DNA of 64,000 nucleotides from Phaseolus vulgaris (taxonomy: Eukaryota; Streptophyta; Magnoliopsida; Fabales; Fabaceae), in NCBI RefSeq assembly GCF_000499845.2, contig NC_023759.2:24131500-24195499 (forward strand). Direction: 5' to 3'. Positions within the stretch are counted from its first letter, which is position 1. Each line of letters starts with the position of its first letter. Below are positions 44,314 to 54,740 of this stretch, one piece after another. Both the position numbers and the translations under genes were made by a program. The notes under the pieces are model-generated. The model ran no database searches. It saw only the letters and a list, made by a program, of their open reading frames with translations, and had not been told where the DNA came from.

Positions 44314-44699
44314 GTGCAAATAGGCTCTCCGAGAGGACAAGGACGCACAGATACCTTGTCATCGTGTTCTTTGCTGAAAGAGAGGTGATCCTGGTCACCT
44401 TTCTTGAGGCGGAGGATGTCGCGGTCGTTGTTGATGGAGGAAGTCTCACCCAGCAAAGCCGAAGAGGCCCAAGGGTATAGTTGCTTGTAGTATGGGAGGG
44501 ACCTCACAACTGTGCTGGTGTGAGGTGGGTTTGGCTGCGATTGGCTGGGTCGAGAAGACGCAGGTCTCGCGACCTGGCTCGAAGGGACGATAGGATCCCT
44601 TGGGGGGTCGCGAGAGGAGGAAGGGTTGGCCCTACGAGTTTTCGTCGGAGGGTTGCGGGGAGATGGAGGAGGGTTTGGTGTAACTTTGGAGCGAGTCAT
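44314..44699 (-). pseudogene. D antisense gene, 5' part of exon 1
   Basis: Starts MTRSKVTPNPPPSPRNPP at 44699 and keeps the family's Pro/Ser N-terminus and the WASSALLGETSS and RPCPLGEPICT region, then is cut at 44314 by the C1 3' LTR. About 128 codons remain of an expected ~315 in exon 1. Confidence 0.85.
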
Positions 44700-45277
44700 C
44701 AGAAAAGCTGCAAGAAGACGAAAAGGGGAAGAGATGAGAGTTTGTAAACAGAGCGACTCAACAGAAAAGAAGGAGACAGAAGAACAAGGGGGGCTCGCAG
44801 AGAGAGGGTTAGAAACCCTAAGAGCAGAAAAAAGCGAAGCAAAGAAAAACATCCCACAGCGTATGCTCCAAACAGTTAATGGATGATGCAAACCGATTAA
44901 AATGCAGTAAATATCAGTGGGAGTGATAAAAAAGTTACCTTTTGATGATCAAAGGAGCGTTCAGTGAGATGGTGATCGAAGGAGTCGAAGCGTTCGCTAA
45001 AGCGTTTCAGAAGTTTGGAGTGAGGAAGAAGATAATGAAACAGTGAAGTGGCGCGAAGTGTTTAAGAGTTTCGAAGAGTTTCGAACGTTGCGAGAAGCGC
45101 AAACAGCAGTGAATAACGGTCGTTGATAAGTCCACGTGTCGTATGATCGAAGGGGTTGGTGAAGCATCAAATCAATGAACAGTATGAGCGCCAACGCGCA
45201 AGGCCACGTAGGTCGCCGAAAATTCAACCCTTTAGTCTTTTCGCTGAACAAGTCGCAGCTCAAGACTGGGGGGTTTG
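44700..45277 (-). promoter_or_regulatory. D aORF leader/promoter with 5'-UTR intron; polypurine tract
   Basis: On the minus strand AAAAG/GTAACT (donor at 44938) and TTCTTGCAG (acceptor at 44708) bound a 231-bp leader intron, the counterpart of the 233-bp one in A1. No gene otherwise. Confidence 0.68.
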
Positions 45278-45461
45278 TGTACCGACCAGGTCATCACGTG
45301 GGATGACGTGGTTAGCACGTGACTATGCGGGGCGTGCTCAGCAGAACACGTGGACAAGAGAAAGATGAATGGTTCAGAAGCGAGCATAGTCGCCGATTCG
45401 TGGAAGTGGCGTTCTACAGTGTACATAGTCGGTTGTCGCCGGGTTTGTGTGTCATCAACGT

Positions 45462-46700
45462 TGTACCGTCCCGTATCCGGGCGTTGACTAAATCAAGGTC
45501 AAAGTCAACGGTTGAAGAGTCAAAGTCAACGCAAGGCGTCGCCTAGGTGGAGAGACGCCAAGTGCCAGCATCGCCAAGAGGAAGCGTCGCCAAGGCAAGG
45601 CGTCGCCCAGATGAAGGCGTCGCTCGGGTGAAGGCGTCGCCCAACCAGGGCGTCGCCAGATCAAACAGTGCTAAAGCAAGGCAATCACGGTGTGGTTCCC
45701 CGATACCCATGGGTAGGAAAGACCATGGAGGGAACGACGCCGTGGGAAGGCCTCAGGTCCCGATAACCCGGGGCAGTGATAAAGAGAAGGGAAAGGTGGC
45801 TTCAAGGCCATAATAATAGTACTAGTGTAGGGCAGCTTGACTCGTGAAGTGCTCCTCCCGCCCCAAAGACGCCTGTGGGGCAGATACGACTCAAGAGGAA
45901 AGTCACGCCCAGGGCAACCGGGTGCAGAGTACAAAAGGAAGGCAGATACGCTCTCAAAGTAAGTGACTAGATACTTGGGTGCATGAGTTGGCACCCAAAA
46001 AGTCACCCCTAGCGCAGTAGCACTCCCAAGCAGGAGGACTCACACGTAGAAACGTCCCCAGATGGGCAGAAACGCCCCCAGATGGGGTCACGACGTCGTG
46101 AGGCCCTTCACGTGTACAACAGCCAGATCAGAATGGAAACACCCCTTGGTCAGGTGCCAGGTAATTAAAGTCATTCAATACAGTTTCCGTTTCGAGCGTT
46201 CAGGCACTATGATGGCTCCCAAGCGTTTCAACGTCTTAAATGCGCTACGTTTTCTAATTAAACTCTTTAATGAGTGCGTTACGTTTGCGATTAAAAGCGC
46301 TTTAAGGCGCTTTAAATGCTTGGGAGGTTTAAATAGCGCGGGGAATGTTGGAAACGGGGTTGGAACTTTTGGCAAATTTACCAGAGAACTCTCTAGTTGC
46401 TTGCTCGTGCTTCAAGGTTACGTATAAGTGATTGGGGAATATTTTTGCCTGAGAGAGACAACACACACACATATACACAGTTCTTTTACCACCTTCAGAG
46501 TGCCATACGCGGTGCTCAGAGACGTAGGTGGACAGTTTTGGTGTTTCTTGCTGGCTGACTTGAGCGTCGGAGTGCACACGGCCGCTAGGGCGCCTCTTTG
46601 TCCTCTTTTTTGCAGGAATCCACAGGTAACCAGTGGGAAGGAGTCCCTAGCTGACGGTTGAGGTCGCGCACGAAGACGTCCCGGTCAACCGGACGGAACA
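45462..46700 (+). mobile_element. Solo C-type LTR inside D LTR, AACGT target duplication
   Basis: TGTACCGTCCCGTATCC to CCGGACGGAACA, 1239 bp, with AACGT immediately on both sides (45457-45461, 46701-46705). It is clearly diverged from C1/C2 (shorter GGCGTCGCC array at about 45535-45655), so it is an older or sister subfamily. Confidence 0.93.
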
Positions 46701-47144
46701 AACGTATTAGATAATGGAAGATCGGGTGGTCTAACATCGCCACAAGGAGCACATCGCCGGATCTCCCAGTAAACTTAGTTAAAGCTGTTGTAGGCTCAGA
46801 AGAGTAAGTTCAAGCGTATAAGCTCAGTAATATGATTGTTGCGCTAGCATGGGGCGTGAAGGTCGAGTGGGTCGAAGGGAACAACTTGCTCATCAACGAC
46901 AGGATTCCCAGAGTGGACATTCGTTGGTGGCAAGGTTTCCTAAGCTAGAACATGCATGGCGTAGCAATAAGGAAGGTGGCACTTGCGACAAGCGATATCA
47001 CAGAGATGGTGCACTTTGTTGCATCCGATACTCGCCTTGTCAGGTGGTGTTCCAGAGCGTATTACGTGCTAGATTACTCCTTGAGTAGGAGACTTAGCCG
47101 CGCGACTGGTTATTACACAAAAATAACGCTCAAGTTACCCCCAG

Positions 47145-47330
47145 CCCAGATGACGACACGTGTAGGGTTGGATGCTACCTGTTGCCCCAACCCAGATGAT
47201 GACACGTGTAGGGTTGGATGTGATATAGAAATGACGCTCGAGTTACCCTAGCTCAAATGATGACATGTGTAGGGTTGGGTACTACCTGCTACCCCAGCCC
47301 AGATGGTGACGCGTGCAAGGTTGGATGCGA
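47145..47330 (+). promoter_or_regulatory. Tandem ACGTG-type motif repeats upstream of the D LTR TATA box
   Basis: Four imperfect copies of a block containing CAGATGATGACACGTGTAGG and GGTTGGATG occur at about 47148, 47194, 47256 and 47301. Each has a CACGTGT, CATGTGT or ACGCGTG core. They end about 50 bp before TATAAA. In other families the same place has two such cores. Confidence 0.7.
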
Positions 47331-47669
47331 GCAACGCGTCCAAAGGGTAACTGCCTGGAGAGAGAAAAAACCTAGCTATAAAGGTAAACTTAACAGAATT
47401 TGCAGAGGTACGTTTACATTACGGCTCATTATTCTGGGTTGAGTGCACTTTAGTACGGTTCTACAGAGTATAGTTTTCTCTCAGTTTTTGAGTGTTCTTG
47501 TCACTGACTTGAGCATCGGAGCGCCACCGGCCGCAGAGGCGCCACCTTGTGTTTTTCAGGTTCTCAGAGAGGCTATCTATGGTGCGGACTTGAAGGGCAC
47601 GTGGTGTCAAGCTGGTGAGGAAGATCGTGACGAGGCAACGCTCTTGCGCTAGGCCAACCGGCAGGAACA

Positions 47670-47817
47670 ATACTGATGGAACAATCAGTGTGACTGGTGG
47701 GAATAATACTGAAGCTACCATCACTGTTATTGGTGGCAATAATACTGATGGTACCATCAGTGTTATTGGTGGCAATAATACTGATGGTACCATCAGTGTG
47801 ATCAGTGTTATTGGTGG
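47670..47817 (-). repeat. MS5: minisatellite, inverted orientation
   Basis: About four units, reverse complement of MS1. One unit carries a 9-bp GTGATCAGT-type insertion (about 47797) also seen in MS6 at about 49865. Flanked by D and E2 LTR ends. Confidence 0.92.
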
Positions 47818-48757
47818 TGATCTTGCCGGTTGACTCGAATGCAAGAGCCTTGCCACGTCAAAGATATCTTCTCTCGATCCGCTTCGCACCACGCTAGCTT
47901 CCGTCCTTCGCACCTCGATTCTCCTAAAGAACCTGAAAAGGACAGAGACACAGAATGGCGCCGCTGCGGCCGATTGCGCTCCGACGCTCAAGTCAGTGAC
48001 TGAACCACCAAATTCTAAGAGAGAAAAGCTAGACTCTAGGAACCGTGCAAATGGTCTCTCAGTGTACTCAAGTTCTCACAAGCGTAAAGAAGTGTTCTAA
48101 ACGCGCGTACCTTCCGAAGTTTGTTGGAGTTCCTTATATACCTGAGCACTTTCTCTCTCCTGACGGTTACACACTTGGACACGTGGCCCACATCCAGCTG
48201 TACACGTGTCACCATCTGGGGCCACCTTCCACTTGAGCGTCACCTCTTTTCTTCAAACTATTTGACTAAGTTACCCCGTCGAGGAGTAACTACAGCTTCC
48301 TCGGAGCGCGACCCCTTAAGCGGCGAGAACAGGGTACGTACACCTTCCCTGTGGTCTCGCCTGCTGCTATCACAATCTGCTTTACTTGTACATCGTGCAC
48401 GTTCTGGTAAACTGCTCCCTTGCCTCGACCTTTGGCTAGGGAATGATCATCTGATAGCCTCGTCTTTCGTACTCGTACCCCTTGAAGGCTCTGAGCAAGC
48501 CTTCCTGATCTTTCGGCGATGTGCCCCTTTCGGCGGTCTCTATCCACCCGATCTTCGGGGACTCGCATACGGCGACTATGGCGCGAGCCTGGTGACCACC
48601 AACTATGCATACTAGAGATCGGAGAATGCCAAGTCAACACTTGGCGACTTCATAGACTTCCCGATGTGCTTCCCTTCTGTCAGCCAGGTATCACGTTCAA
48701 CACGCCTATATTATCGCTTGCTGCCACGTCATCACTTTCGACTACCTGGTCGGTACA
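47818..48757 (-). repeat. E2 3' LTR (940 bp)
   Basis: Plus strand reads TGATCTTGCCGG...CCTGGTCGGTACA. Flank on the outer side is GGTGG of the minisatellite. TATA box in reverse (TTATATA, near 48134-48140). Confidence 0.88.
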
Positions 48758-49353
48758 CAAGCCCCCCAGTCTTAAGCTGAGACTTGTCCAGCGAAAAGAC
48801 TAAGAGTCATGTCATCGTCGATCTATGTGGCACTGGCGCAGACTTCCGTACGTCCGTACCCTCTGCTTTTCTGACGCTCCACCAACCTCTTTTACAATCG
48901 CTCGAAACGTGGCTTCATCAACGGTTATCTTCAACTGACGTTTGCGCTTTCCGAAAACGTTTGAAAAACCCTTAAACCCTTTCGCTTCCACTGTTTCATC
49001 ACTTTTCTTCATTCTAAAAAACTCTAAGTTTTTTTTCTGCAACCTACGAAGCTTCTTAACTCTCTCAATCCCTAACTTCCTTCAACACTCATCCGATCAT
49101 AAAAAGGTAACTCTTTTACGCCTTCTGTTGATACTTGTTGCATTTTAACCGATTCGCATCATCCATTATCTGCCTGGAGCATACGTTGTGGGCTGTTTTT
49201 CCTTTTCCTCCTCTCTCGTAGCTTAGGGCTTCGTCTTCCATTACATTCATCCCAGCGAACTCTTGTTTGTTCGTTCCTCCTTCTTCGTCCTCCATCGAGT
49301 CGTTTTCCGCAATCTTTGTTCATCCCTTTCCCTTTTCCTCTGCAGTTCCTGCG
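48758..49353 (+). promoter_or_regulatory. E2 polypurine tract (reverse) and aORF leader with 5'-UTR intron
   Basis: CAAGCCCCCCAGTCTT follows the LTR, as expected for a minus-strand element. AAAAG/GTAACTC (49107) to CTCTGCAG (49345) marks a 239-bp leader intron 8 bp before the ATG. No other gene. Confidence 0.68.
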
Positions 49354-49559
49354 ATGGCTCGCACGAAAACCACCGCGAACCCTCCTCTCCATCGTGAAAC
49401 CCTTCACCTCAAGCGCGTAGGGTTGCTCCTGGGTAAATCCTCCACCACCGCGCAACCCACCATGAGCCTCTAGCGCTCCTTCTGCACAGGCCGAGAGGCC
49501 TGCTCCTTCTCGAGCCAATCCCACTCAGGCAACTCCACCGGTCGCCGGAGGAGCCTCCC
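49354..49559 (+). pseudogene. E2 antisense gene, N-terminal remnant
   Basis: Starts MARTKTTANPPLHRE, the family N-terminus, but then falls into a stop at 49471-49473, so at least one indel is likely. It runs into the minisatellite at about 49560 without an LTR, marking a deletion breakpoint. Confidence 0.72.
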
Positions 49560-50693
49560 TATCGGTGTTATTGGTGGCAATAATACTGTTGGTACCATCA
49601 GTGTTCTTGGTGGCCCTAATACTGATGGTACCATAAGTGTTCTTCGTAGCGATAATACTTATGGTACCATCAGTGTTATTGGTGGGAATAACACTGATGG
49701 TACCATCAGTGTTAATGGTCGCAATAATACTGATGGTACCATCAGTGTTATTGGTGGTAATAAGACTGATGGTACCATCAATATGATAAGTGTTATTGTT
49801 GGCAATAATACTGATGCTACCATCAGTGTTATTGGGGGCAATAAAACTGATGGTACCATCAGTGTGATCAGTGTTATTGGAGGCAATAATACTGATGGTA
49901 CCATTAGTGTTATTGGAGGCAATAATACCGATGGTACCATCAGTGTTATTGGTGGCAATAACACTGATGGTACCATCAGTGTTATTGGTGGGAATAATAC
50001 TGATGGTGCCATTAATGTTAATGGTGGGAATAATACTGATGGTCCCATCAGTGTTATTGGCGGCAATAATACTGATGGTACCATCAGTTTTAATGGTGGG
50101 AATAATAGTGATGGTACCATCAGTGTTATTGGTGGGAATAATACTGATGGTACGATCACTTTTATTGGTGGGAATAATCCTGATGGTACCATCAGTGTTA
50201 TTTGTGGGAATAATACTGATGGTACCATTACTGTTGTTGGTGGCAATAATATTGAAGGTACCATCAGTGTTATTGGTGGGAATAATAGTGATGGTACCAT
50301 CAGTGTTAATCGTGGGAATAATACTGATGGTACCATCAGTGTTATTTGTGGGAAAAATATTTATGGTACAATCAGTGTTATTGGTGGCAATAAGACTGAT
50401 GGTACCATCAGTGTTATTGGTGGGAATAATAGTGATGGTACCATCAGTGTTAATGGTAGGAATTGTACTGATGATACCATCACTGTTAATGGTGGAAATA
50501 ATAGTGATGGTACCATCAGTGTTAATGGTGGGAATAATAGTGATGGTACCATCAGTGTTATTGGTGGCAATAAGACTGATGGTACCATCAGTGTTCTTGG
50601 TGGCAATAAGACTGATGGTACCATCAGTGTTGTTGGCCGCAATAACACTGATGGTACCATCAGTGTTCTGGGTGGCAATAATACTGATGGTAC
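49560..50693 (-). repeat. MS6: minisatellite, about 31 units, inverted orientation
   Basis: Reverse complement of the MS1 unit. Some units are longer, with an extra 9 bp (about 49783 and 49865). Left edge lies inside the E2 antisense gene. Right edge is GGTAC, the target duplication of solo E3. Confidence 0.94.
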
Positions 50694-51585
50694 CGATCCT
50701 GCCTGTTGACCAAGACGCTGGAGCCTTGCCTCGTGAAACCTGGATCGACTTCTGCGCCGTGTTAGCCTCTGTCCTTCACCGCGATTCGCCTCAAGAACCT
50801 GCAAAAGACAGAACGGCGCCGCTGCGACCGATCACGCTCCGACGCCCAAGTCAGTGACTGAACCACCAAATACTAAGAGAATACTCAAGAACTCTAAGGA
50901 ACCGTGCAAAGTTCTCTCTCAGCGTACTCAAAACTTGTAAGCGTAAAGAAGTAATCTAAACGTGCGTACCTCAGAAGTTCGTTAGAATCTCTTATATACA
51001 TGTGCACTTTCTCTCTCCTGACAGTTACACATCTGGACACGTGGCTCGCATCCAACTGTACACGTGTCACCATCTGGAGCTTCCTTGACTTGGGCGCCAC
51101 TTCTTACTCTTCAGGCTTTTCGGCTAAGTTAGTTATGCATGACACAACTCAGTGCATAGTTGCCTTGGAGCGTGATCTCTTCTGGGTGGCGAGTTCGGGT
51201 GCTTTCGTACACACCTTCCCTGTGGTCTCGCCCGCCGCCTTCATAATCTACTTTACTTGCTTCACCATGTATGTTCAGGTAAGCTGTCTCCCGACCTCAT
51301 CCTCTGGTTAGCTAGGAAATGACTATCTGCCTTCATCTTCGGCGATGTCCTTGTTTCGGCGATCTCTAATCACTTGGTCGCCTGGGTTCATATCTGGCGA
51401 CTTCATCTCAAACCCGGTGACCGCCGGTTTATGTATGCTAGAGATCGAAGCACGCCAACTTAAGGACTGGCGACTACACGAGCCTCCCGACTTCCTTCCC
51501 TTTTGCCAGTCATGGGCCCCCTACTCAGCACGCCTACATTGTAGCTCGCTGCCACGTCATCACTTGCGACTACCAGGACGGTACA
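50694..51585 (-). mobile_element. Solo E-family LTR (E3, 892 bp) with GGTAC target duplication
   Basis: Plus strand reads CGATCCTGCC...GGACGGTACA; the terminal TG is CG here. GGTAC precedes (50689-50693) and follows (51586-51590). The target is the palindrome centre. TATA box in reverse near 50993-50999. Confidence 0.9.
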
Positions 51586-51797
51586 GGTACTACCAGTGTT
51601 ATTGGTGGGAATAACACTGATGGTACCATCAGTGTTATTGGTAGGAATAATACTGATGGTACCATCAGTTTTAATGGTGGGAATAATAGTGATGGTACCA
51701 TCAGTGTCAATGGTGGGAATAATACTTATCGTACCATCATTGTTATCGGTGGCAATAATACTGATGGTACCATCAATGTTCTTGGTAGCAATAATAT
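51586..51797 (-). repeat. MS7: minisatellite, about 6 units, inverted orientation
   Basis: Continues MS6 in register across E3. It ends AATAT, the left flank of solo F. Confidence 0.93.
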
Positions 51798-52951
51798 TGT
51801 ACCGTCCCGTATCCGGGTGTTGACAAAGTCAAGGTCAAAGTCAACGCCTGGAGTCAAAGTCAACACAAGGCGTCGCCTAGGTGAAGAGACGCCAAGTACC
51901 AGCGTCGCCAAGAGGAAGCGTTTCCAAGGCGAGGCGTCGCCTAGGTGAAGGCAATCACAGTGTGGTTCCCCGATACCCATGGGTAGGAAAGACCATGGAG
52001 GGAGCGACGCCGTGGGAAGGCCTCAGGTCCCGATGATCCGGGATAGTGATAAAGGGAAGAGAAAGGTGGCTTCAAGGCCATAGTGACAGCACCAGTGTAG
52101 GGCAGCCTGACTCGTGAAGTACCCCTACCGCCCCAGAGACGCCTTTGGGACAGATATGACTCAAGAGGAGGGTCACGCCCAGGGTAGCCAGGCGCAGGGT
52201 ACGAGAGGAAGGCAGATACGCCTCAAAGTGAGTGACTAGAGGATTGGGGGCATGAGTTGGCACCCAAAAGGTCACCCCTTGCACAGTAGCACTCCCAAGC
52301 AGGAGGACTCACACGAAGGGACGTCCCCAGATGGGGTCATGGCGCTGTGAGGCCCTCCACGTGTACGACAGCCAGGTCAGAATAGAAACACCATTTAGTC
52401 AGGTACCAGGTAATTAAAGTCATTTAATACAGTTTCTGTTTTAAGCGTTTAAGGTACTATAAAAGCTCCCAAGCGTTTCAACGTCTTAAATGCGCTACGT
52501 TTTCTAATTAGACGCGCTAATTAAGTGCGTTACGTTTTATGATTAAAAGCGCTTTAAGGCGCTTTAAATGCTAGGGTAGTTTAAATAGCGCCGAGAATGT
52601 TGATAACAGGGTTCGAACTTTTGGCAAATTTCCCAGAAACCCTCTAGTTGCTTGCTCGAGCCTTGGGGTTACGCACAAGGGACTAGGGAAAGATCTTTGC
52701 AAGAGGGAGAAATACACACTAGATACAGTTTCCTTTTTACCACCTTCAGAGTGCCATACGCGGTGCTCCGATACGGAGGTGCATAGTTTTTGGTGTTTCT
52801 TGCTGGCTGACTTGAGCGTCGGAGTGCAAACGGCCGCTAGGGCGCCCTTTTGTCCTTTTTTGCAGGAATCCACAGGTAACCAGTGGGAAGGAGTCCCTAG
52901 CTGACGGTTGAGGTCGCACACGAAGACGTCCCAGGTCAACCGGACGGAACA
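51798..52951 (+). mobile_element. Solo C-like LTR (F, 1154 bp), near-perfect target duplication
   Basis: TGTACCGTCCCG to CCGGACGGAACA, flanked by AATAT and AATAC (one mismatch). It is related to but distinct from C1/C2 LTRs, with a much shorter GGCGTCGCC array. Confidence 0.9.
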
Positions 52952-53460
52952 AATACTGATGGTACCATCAGTGTGATTGGTGGCAATAATGCTGATGGTA
53001 CCATCGGTGTGATTGGTGGCAATAATACTGATGGTACCATCGGTATGATTGGTGGGAATAATACTGATGGTACCATCAGTGTTAATGGTGGGAATAATAC
53101 TGATGGTACCATCAGTGTCATTGGTGGCAATAGTACTGATGGTACCATCAGTTTTATTGGTGCCAATACTACTGATGGTACCATCTGTATTCTTGGTGCC
53201 AATAAAACTGATGCTACCATCAGTGTTCTTGGTAGAAATAATACTGACGGTACCATCAATGTTCTTGGTAGCAATAATACTGATGGTACCATCAATGTGA
53301 TTGGTGGCAATAATACTAATGGTACCATCGATGTGATTGGTGGGAATAATACTCATGGTACCATCAGTGTTAATGGTGGGAATAATACTGATGGTACCAT
53401 CAGTGTTATTGGTGGCAATAATACTGATGGTACCATCAGTGTTATTGGTGGCAATAATAC
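52952..53460 (-). repeat. MS8: minisatellite, about 14 units, inverted orientation
   Basis: Reverse orientation. It ends AATAC (53456-53460) directly against the C2 3' LTR. In reverse complement this is GTATT, the same five bases that precede the C1 5' LTR. Confidence 0.94.
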
Positions 53461-54740
53461 TGTTCCGTCCGGTTGACCGGGACGTCTTCGTGCGCGACCT
53501 CAACCGTCAGCTAAGGACTCCTTCCCACTGATTGCCTGTGAATTCCTGTAAAAAAGAAGGACAAAGAGGCGCCCTAGCGGCCGTTTGCACTCCGACGCTC
53601 AAGTCAGCCAGCAAGAAACACCAAAACTGTCCACCCACGTATCTGAGCACCGCGTATGGCACTCTGCGGGTGGTAAAAGAAACTGAAATATGTGTGTGTG
53701 TGTTGTCCCCTTCAGGCCAAAAAACTTCTCCAATCACTTGTACGTAGTATTTAAGCACAGGCAAGCAACCAGAGAGTTTCTCCTAAATTTGTCGAAGGTT
53801 CCAACCCTTTTTCCGACATTCCCAGCACTATTTAAACTGAGCGCCTTAAAGCGCTTTTAATCTCAAACGTAACGCACTCATTAAAGCGCTTAATTACGAA
53901 ACGTAGCGCATTTAAGACGTTGAAACGCTCGGGAGCCCTAATAGTACCTGAATGCTCGAAAGGGAAACTGTATTGAATATCTTTAATTACCTGGCACCTG
54001 ACTGGAGGGTGTTTCTATTCCGGCATGGCTGTCACACACGTGGAGGGCCTCACGACGCCATGACCCCATCTGGGGGCGTTTCTGCCCATCTGGGGACGTT
54101 TCTACGTGTGGGTCCTCCTGTTTAGGAGTGCTACTGCGCTAGGGGTGGCTTTTTGGGTGCCAACTCATGCCCCCAAGTATCTAGCCACTTACTCTGAGAG
54201 CGTATCTGCCTTCCTCTCACACCCTGCACCCGGTTATCCTGGGCGTGACCTTCCTCTTGGGTCGTATCTGTCCCGAAGGCGTCTCTAGGGCGGCAGGGGT
54301 ACTTCGCGAGTCAGGCTGCCCTTCACTGGTACCATCACTATGGCCTTGAAGCCACCTTTTCCTTCTCTTTATCACTTTCCCGAGATATCGGGACTTGAGG
54401 CTTTCCCACGACGTCGCTCCCTCCATGGTCTTTCCTACCCATGGGTATCGGGGAACCACACCGTGATTGCCTTGCTTTTACACTGTTCGATCTGGCGACG
54501 CCCTCACCTGGGCGACGCCTTCACCTGGGCGACGCCTTCACCTGGGCGACGCCTTCACCGAGGCGACGCCTTCATCTGGGCGACGCCTTCACCTAGGCGA
54601 CGCCTTCACCCAGGCGATGCCTTCACCTAGGCGACGCCGTGCCTTAGCGCCGTGCCTTAGCGACACCTTGAGTTGACTTTGACCTTCCAGTGGTTCACTT
54701 TGACCTTGACTTAGTCAACGCCCTTATACGGGACGGTACA
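53461..54740 (-). repeat. C2 3' LTR (1280 bp)
   Basis: Plus strand reads TGTTCCGTCCGG...GGGACGGTACA. The 17-bp GGCGACGCC array lies at about 54493-54640. It shares most private variants with the C1 3' LTR. Confidence 0.94.

Larger units (their letters stand above)
44314..47669 (+). mobile_element. Element D: 3' fragment of another Tat family
   Basis: It starts inside the antisense gene where the C1 LTR ends, continues through the leader, polypurine tract (CAAGACTGGGGGGTTTG) and LTR, and ends at minisatellite MS5. The LTR (45278-47669) is interrupted by a solo C-type LTR. gag-pol is absent. Confidence 0.88.
45278..47669 (+). repeat. D 3' LTR, split by a solo C-type LTR
   Basis: TGTACCGACCAGG to GGCAGGAACA. 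The two parts, 45278-45461 and 46701-47669, give about 1148 bp after removing the insert and one AACGT. TATA box TATAAA at 47377-47382. The right flank is ATACT in minisatellite. Confidence 0.88.
47818..49559 (-). mobile_element. E2: 3' end of an E-family element, 5' part lost
   Basis: 3' LTR (47818-48757), polypurine tract in reverse, leader region, and the start of an antisense gene that ends abruptly in minisatellite at about 49560. It is homologous to E1 around the polypurine tract. gag-pol is missing. Confidence 0.87.
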
